A stretch of 64,000 nt of DNA from Monoplex corrugatus (taxonomy: Eukaryota > Mollusca > Gastropoda > Littorinimorpha > Ranellidae). The stretch covers positions 64,059,653-64,123,652 of the forward strand of contig CM060307.1 in NCBI GenBank assembly GCA_030674185.1. Reading direction: 5' to 3'. Of this stretch, positions 45,168 through 57,257 are shown piece by piece; positions within the stretch are counted from its first letter, which is position 1; every line of letters begins with the position of its first letter. Under the pieces are notes generated by a model. The model was not told where the DNA came from. It ran no database searches and saw only the letters and a list, made by a program, of their open reading frames with translations. The position numbers and the translations under genes are program-made.

Positions 45168-46785
45168 CTGTATAATGGATCAGGCAATAAATGGTGAGAA
45201 TGTCTTTTACTAAAAAAAAAAAAAAAGTGCTAAGAAGAAAGAAAATGAGCGGTACCTTTCTTTGTTCCTTCGATGCAACATCCCATCTTAAAACGACTAA
45301 ATTCCATCTGTTGGGAAAATCCGAAATGCCCGTTGCTAGGCAACCAGAGACGGTATCTTGCTTGGCCACCCCACAACAACATCATCAGGTCTTCTACGTC
45401 ACAGAAAGGTATGGAATGGCAGAGCGTCTCCTCGATATTACGTTATTCATGGCGTTACCCTCTCTGTTTTGTGGCAAGATGCGCTGTCATGTAATATCAA
45501 TGGCGATTCATTTAGCAGCGTTTTTCGTTTCTTTCGAATTGCAGGTCTTAGTATTTTCATCAGAAACATCCTCTAACAGTCTTGATTTAATAGTTTGTCC
45601 TATTGGAACGCGAAGCACCGTCGATATACCTTGTTGTCATGGGTAAATATCTTTAAATTTCTTTGCTTTCTTCTGAACCTGATGGGACTTGAATAGATGG
45701 GAGTGTGCCAGTCACTCTGACGATTTTGTCTTTAATTCTGGCCCATAGCTTCTAAATCCAAAACAAGTGTCACTGCCCGTGTTCAAGCAAACAAAAACCA
45801 GAAAAAAAACAACCCCGGAGCAGCAGGGGAGTTTCAGTCTTTTTCTCCTAATTTTTGTATCTGGTGTTTGTTTGTGATCTTACGCTTGACAAAGCCCAGC
45901 TGGCCGACAATTTGCGCCTGTCTTGTCTTGTATCAAATACGCGTTCTTAGTCTTTTTGCGTGTTTTTTTTTTTTTCTGGTTCCATAGCTTCTAATTCACG
46001 TTTTGTCAATGGCAACTATCCGGTAGAAAAAAAATGTTACCCTCATTTTTGTATTTGTTAAACACAGTCTCTGCAATAATGACGTACGTCCAGTTTTTTC
46101 CTTCTTATTGTTTATCTTCAGTAAAACAGCAGGTGACCCAGCTCGCTGCAATATGTCTCATTCCAAATTTACGTGTTAGAATCACGTGGAGTAATACACA
46201 AACTGATCTTCACACGTTAGTTGCCTGTCTCCATTAACAAATTTTATAACTTTTTGACTATTATTTTTCTTTTGTCCTCAGGAGCTGCCAATGGCCTCCC
46301 TGAACTATACTGGTTTCTGACGTCATGTCGTCCATCTTTAAAGAATGACACCCACGTATAAGCTGCAGTCTACAAAAAAGTCTTGTGTTGTAGTGTTTTT
46401 AATTCATCTCTTTCAGAACTTCCTTTAAGAAATTTGATTTAAATATATGTGCTGTTCTTCAATGCTAAACGTAGCCATGCCGTGCGGTACTGACTGTACC
46501 TAACGTGACGTCATAATAAATGACATCAGAATGTTTGCACATAATTTCGTAATTAGATCACGGAATGATTGGGCGAGATGTGTGTAAAGTATCACAGCGC
46601 TGCGGATCATTACTTTCTTTAAAGCTATCAGGCCTCGCGAGCATATTCATCATTGATGATGATGACGCCGATGAAAAGGCTGATAACAACAGCAACCATC
46701 CACTCAACCACCGCATGCCAATCATCAACCAACCTCCACCAACATACCAACCATCTACTACTGAATCCATCACTGACATCGGCTG
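45168..46785. other. Intron 3 of the peptidase gene, no further gene seen
   Basis: AT-rich DNA with short A- and T-runs. No transposon landmark or splice-bounded coding frame was recognised. Confidence 0.5.
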
Positions 46786-46789
46786 CTGA

Positions 46790-47100
46790 CAGACAGACAG
46801 ACAGACAGACACACACACACACAAACAGACACACACACACACATATATACACACACACATATGCACACACATACATACACACACACACACACACACATAT
46901 ATATATGTATATATTTATATATATATACATATATATGTATACACACACATATACACATATACATACACACACATACACACACACACATACACACACACAT
47001 AATTATATATACACACACACACACATGCACACACACACATACACACACACACATACACACACACACACATACACACACACACACACACACATACACATCC
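46790..47100. repeat. (CA)n/(TA)n microsatellite
   Basis: About 300 bp of CA tracts with TATATG interruptions and a TATATAT core (46,897-46,945), ending only about 40 bp from the donor of peptidase exon 3. Confidence 0.92.
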
Positions 47101-47139
47101 ATCACTACCCTTTTTCACCCCTACCACCTATACACTTAC

Positions 47140-47271
47140 TATTATTTTCATTTTCATATTCTTCAAAATCGAAAGCAATAAAGAGGAGAGTGGAGTTACG
47201 AGGCTTTCCTTGTGACAGTTCTCTCGCCGCTTCCAGCATTACCACCACTGCCGCCCCATTGTCGTTTACTC
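47140..47271 (-). CDS. M28 peptidase exon 3
   Basis: Acceptor GTTGTTTCAG/GA and donor AATA/GTAAGT bound 132 bp, phase 1 at both ends. The frame VNDNGAAVVVMLEAAREL carries the bridging aspartate of the di-zinc site, and LLFIAFDFEEYE carries the catalytic glutamate and its neighbouring ligand. Joined to exon 2 it gives the continuous SAHYD...GVNDNGAA signature of the family. Confidence 0.9.
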
Positions 47272-47344
47272 CTGAAACAACCATCAATGCCAGAACATAC
47301 AATGAAAACAGCGCGTGAATGTATGCCAACAGACTAAATATCAG

Positions 47345-47565
47345 CAAACGAGAGAGAGACAGAGAGGGGGGAGAGAGGGGGAAGAGAGAGAGGGGGAAAG
47401 AGAGAGAAGGAGAGGGAGAGAGAGAGACAGAGATAGAGACAGACAGACAGACAGAAGGAGAGAGAGATTCGCAACACATCAATTACTGAAGAGACATAAG
47501 ACAAAGGGACAGACAGAGACAGAGACAAATAGACAGAGACAGAGACAGAGACAGAAAGAATACCG
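47345..47565. repeat. (GA)n/(GACA)n microsatellite
   Basis: Purine-rich GA, GGGGA and GACA units, interrupted near 47,470-47,505. Confidence 0.85.
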
Positions 47566-47898
47566 ACTTGAAATAGTTTATTCACGACACAGACTGAAAC
47601 CCCTTATGAAGGGAAATGTAAATGTACACAGTGCATTTTCAGTACTGTTGAACTTAATACATTTACAGGTCAAGTACTATCCTCGCCTGATACAAATTAG
47701 CACTTGACGTTAACGTTGCATGCAATACTAGTGTTCGTTAAGGAGTGTTTGTTCAGCACTTCACCCTGCTCAGTTTAAACACGTAGGGTTGTTGATAATA
47801 TTTAGGCTGTATGTACCAATTTCTTACACACACGAAAAAGCTTTACAGCTCAGAACAAAATGAATTTCGTCTTCTTTGGAATTTTCGCATAATGAACA

Positions 47899-49519
47899 TA
47901 TACTCCTAATCATAATTTAAGGGCCACTTCTTCCTTCCTCTCTAATTTTAATTTGAAATAATTGACAATGTTTAGAATTGATTCTATGTTTTATTTCATC
48001 ATTTCCACACCTGTTTTGGAAAAAGAAATTAGCACAATGACCCATTAGTGAACAGCACATGCATTTAAAGGAACATCCCCCCCTTTTCAAAAAACAGAAA
48101 GTGTCAGATTTGGCCAATCTGTTTTCAATATCGCGTGTGTCCGCCCCGAGCCTGGATGCATGCTTCACAGCGCCGATGCATCGACCCCACAAGGGTACGG
48201 AGTGTGTCCTGAGGGATGGCCGCCCACTCGATCTGCAGGATGTCGACCAGCCTGGCCAGGGTGCCCGGTGGGGGGTGGTTGTCCCTGATGCGCCTCCCGA
48301 GCACATCCCAGAGGTGTTCAATTGGGTTCAGGTCAGGTGAGCACGCTGGCCAGGCCATACGGACGACTTCATGCTGCTCCAGGAAGTCGGTCACAAGGCG
48401 TGCTCCATGCGCAGGTGCATTGTCGTCCTGGAAGATGGCGCCTTGACCAAGGTCCACAAGCGCAGGCAGTGCCACGGCCGCCAGAACCTCGTCCCGGTAC
48501 CGGACCCCGTTCAGGATGCCGTCAATGGGGAGCAGGGGGGTCCGGGTACCACGGCTCATGCCACCCCACACCATCACCGACCCGCCGCCGTACCGGTTAT
48601 GCTCTTGGACAGTGGCGTCAGCGAACCTCTCCCCTTGACGTCGCCACACCCGAGCCCGGCCATCGTTAAAGGTCAGGGTGAACCTGGACTCATCCGAAAA
48701 CAAGACCCGGGCCCACTGTTGCCTTGTCCAGGTCACGTGCTCCCTGGCCCAGGTCATGCGGCGCACTCTGTTGACCGGTGACAGCACGGGTCGGACGGCC
48801 GGTCTCCGTGACCTCAAGTTTGCCTCATGTAGCCGTCTTCTCACCGTGCTGCAGCTGATGTTAGCACCTGTTGCGTCCCTCAGCTGACCCCTCAAGGTCA
48901 CCGCAGTGGATGCCCTTTCCCTCAGGACGGAGAGGGCAAGGTAGCGGTCTTGCTGTCTTGTCGTTACTCTGGGTCGACCCGTGTGACGCCTTTCCTGGAC
49001 TGCTCCAGTCTCATTGAAGCGCTCCAGCAGTCTCTGGATTGTGGAATGCGACACTTCAAGTCGTCTAGCAACTTCCCGCTGCGCTAGGCCTTCATCAAGC
49101 AGAGTGAGGGCTCTCCCCCGCTGCTCATCCGTCATCCGTCGTCTTGCAAGCATGGTTAAAACGAACCAAGAACGGGTCCTTTTTATCCTCGTCTGCGGGC
49201 AACTTTGGCTGGAGTAGTGTTCAAAAAGGGCTTGCCTTGCACGTGCAAAGCGAATTTTGTCGCTACCTTGCCTGCGTCGTCAGAGAGACCCTGCTGAAGA
49301 TTCGACAATTTCGTGTGGAAATTGTCTTCCTTGTGCCGCCCATTGCAAATCGGCAAATCCCCAAACACGTGCCAAAAGGAAACTGCAATGTTGTCTGAGC
49401 TCTTATCCATTCAGTTACGGCAACGAATTGGAGAAAAGAGTAAGAGAAAATAGGTTATTTCTCCTTTCAAAAATTGACTCAAAAACGTTCCTGGCCCTTC
49501 AATAATGACGTGTAGTATA
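47899..49519 (-). mobile_element. Tc1/mariner transposon, copy 2
   Basis: It has the same 1,621-bp length and the same end sequences as 43,264-44,884, in reverse orientation, with very few base differences by eye. It lies in the large intron between exons 2 and 3, about 630 bp upstream of exon 3. Confidence 0.88.
48125..49153 (-). CDS. Tc1/mariner transposase, copy 2
   Basis: A complete 342-codon frame differs from copy 1 at only five residues (A17T, V94A, E243D, R250G and none other noticed, so four clear changes). D154, D244 and E279 of the DD34E triad are all kept. The near-identity and the two intact frames indicate recent transposition or a recent duplication. The two copies point towards each other across peptidase exons 3 and 4. 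Confidence 0.93.
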   Translation of the reverse strand: MLARRRMTDEQRGRALTLLDEGLAQREVARRLEVSHSTIQRLLERFNETGAVQERRHTGRPRVTTRQQDRYLALSVLRERASTAVTLRGQLRDATGANISCSTVRRRLHEANLRSRRPAVRPVLSPVNRVRRMTWAREHVTWTRQQWARVLFSDESRFTLTFNDGRARVWRRQGERFADATVQEHNRYGGGSVMVWGGMSRGTRTPLLPIDGILNGVRYRDEVLAAVALPALVDLGQGAIFQDDNAPAHGARLVTDFLEQHEVVRMAWPACSPDLNPIEHLWDVLGRRIRDNHPPPGTLARLVDILQIEWAAIPQDTLRTLVGSMHRRCEACIQARGGHTRY

Positions 49520-49767
49520 TATATTAATTTATAAAGAGAGAAAGACAGAGATAAAGAGAAGTGAGAGAGAATGAGAGAGACAAAAAATAAAGAATTGGAT
49601 GGTTTAATGTCTTTCAAAGCATTGAAACAAAACAAGTCAGGGCACTCAGTTCAAAAGAACAACTACACTGAAAATAACACACTTCAGTTACAGACACGTT
49701 AACCACAACATGACTAGTTACACCATAAGTCGAACAGTCATCATGCTCTGTACTAAGCTGAGAGAGA

Positions 49768-49844
49768 GGGTGGGAGACATAGAAACAGACAGACACATAG
49801 ACGGAGGGAGAGAGAGAGAGTGGGTGACAGAAAAAGAGAGAGAG

Positions 49845-49875
<31 letters not shown>

Positions 49876-50072
49876 GATAGACAGATAGACAGAGAGGAAA
49901 GAGAGAGACAGTGAGAAAGAGATTGAGAGAGAGAGAGAGATGAAAGAGAGATAGACAGAGAGAGAGACAGAGAGAAAGAGAGAAGAGACAGTGAGAGAGA
50001 GATTGAGAGAGAGAAAGAGGAAAGAGACAGACAGAGACAGACAGAGAGAGCGAGAAGAGAGAGTGAGAGAGA

Positions 50073-50111
<39 letters not shown>

Positions 50112-50152
50112 AGAGAGAGACAGACAGAGAGAAAAAAAAAGAGAGAGAGAGA
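49768..50152. repeat. (GA)n/(GACA)n microsatellite
   Basis: About 385 bp of GA-rich repeats with GACA and GAAA variants; serine-leucine frames across it are artefacts. Confidence 0.9.
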
Positions 50153-50609
50153 TAATTCCTGATACGCCCATCGTTATCAATCAATTCTCATTGCAAACTG
50201 AATACAATAGCATGAAATATAATCTTCCTGCGAAGGAAGGATGTGTTATACATGGCTATAGCACGCTGCAGCCTGAAATAAAACAATGATTGATCTGTAA
50301 TACAAATGAAAGCTACAGATAGATAGACCAGGAGTCCGCAGCTTGAACCATACAGTGACTGTTCCAAATACAACTGAAAATATAGCATGAGATGGAGAAC
50401 AATATTTTCAACTCCCTGTGACAGTCGTTCAAGCTTATTTATGCCAACTAATACATCACTGATTGATAGATAGATCGATCAGGTCAGTTAGTTTTTTTTT
50501 TTTAAACTTGTTTTTATTCATTTTCAGATATACGGATCTTTCAAACATCTTGAAATGTACACAATGCGTAATCAACAGATCTAACAAAATGTAGAAAGAA
50601 CAAGCATTC

Positions 50610-51044
50610 ATTGCAATACATATATATATCCGCACACATACATATGCATATACATGTACATATACACACACATACATGTATACACACATCTACATCTACA
50701 TTTATATATATATATGTATATACACAAACACACACACACATATATATATATACACACATATATATATGTACATATACACATACAAATATATGCACATACA
50801 CACACATATAATATACACACATATGCACATATACATACACATATGTATACACATACACACACATAGACACATACATATACAAACACAAACATATACACAC
50901 ATATATACACACATATACATATACACACACATACATGTACATCCATATGTCTAACTGAAGCATATGAAGAGACATAGATAAATTCGCATTTTAAGAAGAA
51001 AATTACGCGAATGTTTACATGCATGTGTAACAATAGGGAAAAAA

Positions 51045-51097
<53 letters not shown>

Positions 51098-51109
51098 ACA
51101 CACACGCAC

Positions 51110-51161
<52 letters not shown>

Positions 51162-51172
51162 CACACACACAC
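50610..51172. repeat. (TA/CA)n and (CA)n microsatellites
   Basis: ATACACAT-type units (50,615-50,945), then about 125 bp of (CA)n with one CACGCACGA interruption (51,048-51,172). Confidence 0.92.
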
Positions 51173-51599
51173 AATCAAGTAAGCAAACAAAAACAAATAA
51201 TTGGACGAACAATATCGAAATCCAATAGTTTCATAACTCAAGGATAACTGCATGCTGGGTTTTCTTTCCTTCAAATGATGTCCATGAAAAAAAATCTTTG
51301 AACAGAGGATGTTTGCTATTTATAGAAAGAGGCATGTCTTCTATATTCCATCACGATCTATTTTTGTTATAACATGATCTTTATTTATTAACTCATTAGC
51401 CATTCTGCTGAACATTGTTGAGATAATTGTTTATGTGTCAAACATCAGAGGTTTATAGTAAGACCACTTTGATACGAATGTTGTATAGCACATATTCACA
51501 TATGCTATGTGTCTTTCTATCATGAACCTCCGTTTAAGCTGTTGTAAGAACACATGAAAGATGGGTTGTACTTTCTCTATTCGACATTTATATAAGAAG

Positions 51600-53285
51600 A
51601 ATTTTGCAAAAATAAGAAGAAATCAAATGTATCATCTGTTTTAAAGCTCTCCGATGTTCCAAGTATAATTAATTCTTCGTTCAATCTCAAATGACGTGTA
51701 TTTTCATTTAACGAAGATTTCAAAGAATACCAAAATTGACGAACCGCGTTACATCGTCAGAATAAATGCTGAATATCCTCAGGTTCTCTATTGCAAAAAG
51801 TACATTTATCGTTGTTACTGATTTTCATATTCTTAAGTGTTTTGTTTGTTGCAATGATTCTGTGAACTATCCGGATTTGAAACCATTTAAGTTTGATATC
51901 ACTTATTTTCTGGATCTTATTGAAAACAACCTTCCAGTTTATATCTGTTGGTAGTTTTGTGTTCCACTTACTACAACATTTTGGGTCTTGACCGTTGTTA
52001 GTTAGTATATCGTAGTATGGTTTTGTTCCTTTGTGGCTTGAATAAATGATCTGAAGGGACTTCTTCAAACTTAAAGCGTAGTTATTATGAATATCAATGT
52101 CCATTTTTCTTATGTATTTTTTAATCGCTTGAATTACTCCAAAATAGGTGATAGAATTCGAAATTAGTCCATATGAAGTTCCGAATTCATCATATGTCAG
52201 AAAGTGACCATTGTTTTTCATAAGATGAGAAACACAGAAGATACCTTTTTAAATCCATTTTTTGTATAAGATTGTTTCATTTCCAATCCGTATATTGTCG
52301 TTACAAAATATAGGTTCAGTAGCAAACTCTTCAGAAGTTGCTGGGTGTATTTTTGCTGTTAATTCTTTATAGGCATTTAACACGTGTCGCCAAAACATGT
52401 TGACTTTGGTATTAACTGGTAGACATGATCCATACATATTGAGGTTGTCCATCATGGGAAACATAACAGTTATAATGTTTTTCCATTTATGGTTTGTATT
52501 GTTTAATTTCTGTATCCAGATAAGTTTTAGCGTGTTTATAAACTGCTTTATGTCAATCAAACCAAGCCCTCCTTTATGAACACGTTTTACTGCAGACTTT
52601 CTATCAATGCGGTCTGGTTTTCCTTTCCATATAAATTTGAAACACAACTTTTGTAAGTTTTTAATAAAGCTGTTAGGTGGATTAGGGAGAAGCATCCACA
52701 GATGTATGATTTTAGATAAAATTAAAGATTTTAGAACAGCTATTCGTCCCAGTGGGATGATTAATCTTTTTATCCATATCCTAAATAACTTTAATATTTC
52801 TGAAAATTTATCATCATAATTAAGTTTTTCACAGTCTGTCAGGTCTGCGGTAAACCATACCCAAAATTTTTAATTTTGATGGATTCCATTCCATTTTTAG
52901 ATGTGGTAGATATTTGGTTGTGGAATTTTTCTTATTTCCAAGCCATATAGCTTGTGTTTTACTGGTGTTTATCACTAAACCAGATTTCTGTCCAAACTTA
53001 TTCAATGTGTTAATAGTTTCTTCAAAAGAAGTTGCATCACCTTGTGTTATGATTTGTGTATCATCTGCATATTGCAAAATCTTTTGTGTACAGTTGTTAA
53101 TAGTTATACCTTTTAATTTATCGTTTTCTCTTAATATGATTCCAAGAATTTCTACACATAATATAAATAAATGAGGTGAAATGGGGTCTCCTTGTCGACA
53201 TCCTCTCTCAATTGGAAACCATGTGGAAGTATTTCCATTTACAACAACAGTTGATTTTATTTTACTATAAAAATTAGTTTATCTA
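51600..53285 (-). pseudogene. L1/Tx1-like LINE ORF2 fragment
   Basis: On minus, three displaced frames follow the order of an L1-type ORF2: the palm with LQYADDTQII (about 53,070), FGQKSGLVINTSKTQ, thumb and C-terminal domain with FIWKGKPDRI and GGLGLIDI, and a terminal CTFCNREPEDIQHLF cysteine-histidine motif (about 51,770). Frame shifts near 52,830, 52,700 and 52,240 show it is dead. Endonuclease and fingers are missing above 53,285. It lies in the large peptidase intron in the gene's orientation. Confidence 0.8.
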
Positions 53286-53700
53286 ATACGTGCATGATCC
53301 TGTGAGTGGACGCTCATCTTTGTGGGCGCGTGCCCATCCACATGCACACACGATCAGAACAACAATGCCTACACACATGCACACACACCCGTTCCCCACC
53401 CGCAACACTCCCCACGCATTCACTCCGCACATCGCCCCGCCACCCCTGGCCACCGGCAAAGGCGACCCCACACGAACTCCGATGCCGTGGGGGAGAGAGG
53501 CGTTACAGACCCCAACTCCCCCAGGGGACGAGCACTATAGGGGTGATACACATCTCCTCCTCCTCATTGCTTTACCTTCCTAAATTCTAAAGAAGGGAAA
53601 TAAACAATTTTATGAATTAGAGGCTTCAAGCACAAAGTTTTGCACAAGCGAATCTAATGCGAACCCGTGTAATCATATTGGGTGGTGTTTTACTACTGAC
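53286..53700. other. Unassigned GC-richer insert between LINE parts
   Basis: About 300 bp (53,290-53,590) are richer in C than the surroundings and belong to neither ORF1 nor ORF2. It may be a separate small insertion that accompanies the internal deletion of the LINE. No gene is seen. Confidence 0.4.
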
Positions 53701-54613
53701 CAAGCAGGCTTATATTAGGTCAGTTACATCATTTTTTTAAACACCTCATCGATATTGGTGTCTATATCAATGCGGGCTGTTTGTCCGTTTTTGAGCTTAG
53801 CCAAAATTTTGCCGTTGGCCGACCATGATGCCATTGTGGCAGTGTGATTTTTGACCATCAACAATTTATAGTTGGCCTGTGTGAGGTCTTCCCCGATAGA
53901 TACTCCAGATTGTTTAAGTTTTCTGCGTGATGTCAACACGGCAGATTTAAGTTGCCTGGAGTAAAAACGGACAATGATAGGTCGTGGTCTATCTCTTCCT
54001 GGTTTGCCAGTGCGGTGTGCAATTTCAATGTCAGTCTTTCACTGGAACACCGACTTTACTGGCAAACACATCAATACATTTTTTTACACAGTCATGAACT
54101 GTTTCCACTTCCCCGTTTCTTCCCGCTTCTTTCACCCCAAACACCCGTAAGTTCCACGATCTACCATGCTGTTCCTGGTCGTTAGTGCTTTCTTCAAGTC
54201 ATTGTTCTCTTTCACACATTGATTCAATTGACCCCGTAAATCATTGTTCCCTTGCAGTTTAACCACTTGTTCTTTAAGCATATCTTTCTCATTGGCAAGG
54301 TCAAACAGGACACTTTCCATTTTATCAATACGACTATTCACAGCTGACACTATTTTGCCATATCTGCTCGAAGTTGTGAAATGTCTTGTTTTGTTGATAA
54401 CAGTTCTATTCGTTTGTCAAACTCTTCAATAATACGCGCCACATCCATATCTAGTTGAGTAACCGGTTCCCTAGCTTGTCTCTTTTTCTTTCTCTCCTGT
54501 CTTGTTCTATCAACTAGTTCCGGGCTGTTACCAGTGTCACTAGTGGAAGAGGTAGAATATTGTTTTCTCTTACCTTTTTTGCTGGCACTGAAGTATTTCG
54601 GAATACCACTCAT
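53700..54613 (-). pseudogene. L1/Tx1-like LINE ORF1
   Basis: Three minus frames give a serine/lysine-rich start (MSGIPKYFSASKKGK, 54,613), a coiled-coil region (about 54,350-54,140: leucine heptads with KEQVVKLQGNNDL), IEIAHRTGKPGRDRPRP, and an RRM-like part (LTSRRKLKQSGVSIGEDL, 53,939-53,724). This order matches ORF1 RNA-binding proteins of L1-type LINEs. Frameshifts near 54,350 and 54,030 break it. It lies 5' of the ORF2 fragment on the same strand, so both may be one internally deleted element. Confidence 0.72.
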
Positions 54614-54619
54614 ACTGAT

Positions 54620-55215
54620 GATCTAGGATTATGTTCATTTTCCACACAATATGATACATGTAATGCATATGGTAATAATAGTTTATATTGTACGGTCAAA
54701 CACGTCACAGGGACTTACATTCACATGAATTGTTGGCCATAGTGTCAAACACAAAACACTGTAACTTTATAACCTGCGAACAACACAACACACATCCCGC
54801 CCGCACACAGACGAACGGAGCACGATTCACTGCATTCTGGGTACCGCACGTGTCATACACAAAATGTCAACACACTGAAGTGTAAGATATCTTCCGGTCC
54901 GTCAAATCTGCAATACTTCACCAAAAACGTATAAAAATACACCTTCAAAATCGTCGCCACAAGACCAGTACACCAGTACCACTATCAATCGCAACCGTTC
55001 AGTATTTTTTAAATAGTACTATCCAGAACCAAGAGAATCTAACAGTACATGCTCGTACGATTCGTGAGCGATGATCAACTTCCAGTCAGTTAGTTAATCG
55101 ATAGATCAAGTCGGTCATTAATCAGTCAGTAAGTAGAACAAGGTATGCAAGGAGAGAAAGAAGAAAGGAAGGATGAAGTGAAAAATGAAAGGAAGTGAGG
55201 AAGAAAAATAAGATG
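54620..55215. other. No recognised gene
   Basis: AT-rich intronic DNA. No repeat landmark was recognised except GGTCA/ATCAGTCAGT words near 55,085-55,135. Confidence 0.4.
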
Positions 55216-55219
55216 GAAG

Positions 55220-55248
55220 GGAAAAAAAGGAAGGAAGGAAGGAAGGAA

Positions 55249-55309
<61 letters not shown>

Positions 55310-55312
55310 GGA
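55220..55312. repeat. (GGAA)n/(GAAA)n microsatellite
   Basis: About six GGAA units run into about 15 GAAA units. Confidence 0.92.
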
Positions 55313-55947
55313 CAAAAGAAGTAAGTCTGTCGTAGTCCATGAAAAATAAGTAAATGAGAAATAAAGAAAAATAAATTGGGGGGAAGGCAGATATATGAGA
55401 AAAAAACAAAACAAAAAAACATCGTTGTTTACGTTCTTAGGCACTGAATTGATCAGTATCCAATTATGGGTCATAGCTTCACAGTTTTGAAATGAAGCTA
55501 ATGTCTCTTTTTAGACAGAAATATTTCAACAGTGGAAACACAAAATCCATTCCTGAGCGTTCGATACACGTGTAAGAACAACAATCGATTGTGAATGTCA
55601 TGTGTTGTAAATGAAATAGCTCAAATACGGCGTCACTGGCAGAGAAATCATCCGTATAATCAAGGGGGAAAATGGAACTGTGTATCTGACAATGTATTCG
55701 TAATTTCTGTCTGTCTGTCTGTCTCTGTCTCTCTTTGTTGCTGAGAGATATTGTTGACTATTGTCACACTACAAATATGCTCGTGTGTGCGTATATGTGA
55801 ATATATGAATGAGTGATTTCTCCATTTTGGATTGATCATATACATACATGTACATATGTATAAGTAATATTTGTAACATCTTTTAGGTGAAATTATTGAG
55901 AACAGATTGTTGCCATGCCGTAACGTTGATGTAATTCTTAAATGAAT

Positions 55948-56062
55948 TCACACACACACACACACACACACAACACACACACACACCACACGCACGCACG
56001 CACGCATGCACGCACACACACACCACACACAAACAAGCAGACAAACAAACAAACAAATATCC
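55948..56062. repeat. (CA)n and (CAAA)n microsatellite
   Basis: CA tracts with CACGCACG and CAAACAAA segments. Confidence 0.88.
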
Positions 56063-56184
56063 ACACGTTCCTGAATCATTTCTGCGTATACACGTTTACG
56101 TATTCGTGCTTAAGTCTCTTATTTCTTTTCCAATACATAGGGAGGAAACAAGAATAAATTGAAATCAACATAACAAGCAATAAC

Positions 56185-56290
56185 CAGGCCCAACCTCGAA
56201 TATGGCTCCACTACGTAGTCAACCTCAGCCAAGACAAACCTCAAACCCTTGACAAAGTACAAAACTAGGCCTTTAGACTCATTATTGCTG
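56185..56290 (+). pseudogene. Short LINE reverse transcriptase relic
   Basis: The translated plus strand has NLEYGSTT and SAKTNLKPL, then a KVQN-like segment. This resembles the RPxLEYGSxxWSP...KLEKVQN segment found C-terminal of the palm in jockey- and CR1-like LINEs. Only about 35 codons remain, with a stop within them. Confidence 0.4.
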
Positions 56291-57159
56291 CACATCTATC
56301 CAAAAAAAATTATATATGTACACACACACACACACATATATATGCGACTGAAGGGAAAAAACAACAGCTGCTGGAATGAATTCATTGAAAACACTGCTTT
56401 TTAAGGAAAAGTGTTGAAAGGCTAACAAAAATGAAGGCTTGCCCATTTTATTTCTTTCAATCCGATTTTGACATGAAAAGTAAGTGGTCATTCAATGTCC
56501 AGCTGAATTCGACTGTCGACAGCACCTTTAAGTCCAAGTCCTCAGAATGAATAGATAAAGGCCATATAATATATTATGTGTAGTGCATCCGTGTTTTCAT
56601 ACACGCGTGACTCGCTGTTTCTCAGGCATGCATGTGTTTCGTAGCTGCAAGCATACGCGCATGATAAAAACTATATCTTTATGTGGAAAATGCAATGTAA
56701 ACCAAAGTGAGTAACATTTTCAACGATTTAAAAAACAAATTTATGAAAGAAATTATATCCAGTTTTCAGAAATGCTGCCCAACAATTTCTGTTGAAAGTG
56801 GCATCTACGTCTAAAACTCATCGAGAAAAATTAATGAAAAAAAACCCCCCAACAACATTTGAATATGTTAAATCACTAGAGTTTCTACGTGAAAGAGTGA
56901 AGTGAGAACTGTCCAACATTTATTATGTATTGATTCTGCTAAAACTGCCTTCTGTGTTCTTCCCCTTTATCAGAGCACGTTGTGGGTAAAATGATTCTTT
57001 TTGCTGTTTCTTTGTGATATTTTGTTTCTAAATGGTGGGACTCTCTAAGGGCGAAGCTGGATGTAAAGAAATGCATATTTGCTTGTTCTAGTTTTCTTGC
57101 AAACACACACAAACACACACACACACTCTCTCTCTCTCTCTTTCTCTCTCCCTTTGAGT

Positions 57160-57256
<97 letters not shown>
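57160..57256. repeat. (GT)n microsatellite, left flank of a LINE insertion
   Basis: About 48 GT units, ending at the LINE tail GTTCGTTCGTTGC. (GT)n resumes at 59,746 on the far side of the LINE, so the LINE appears to have inserted into a GT tract. Confidence 0.9.

Positions 57257-57257
<1 letters not shown>

Noticed and set aside
45191..45646. Additional host exon on either strand
   Set aside because: A 151-codon plus frame and overlapping minus frame exist, but neither shows family resemblance, and minus exons 3 and 4 already join in phase without it.
53290..53590. Three overlapping His/Pro/Thr-rich plus frames
   Set aside because: Overlap in all frames with low-complexity CA-containing sequence; no homology recognised.
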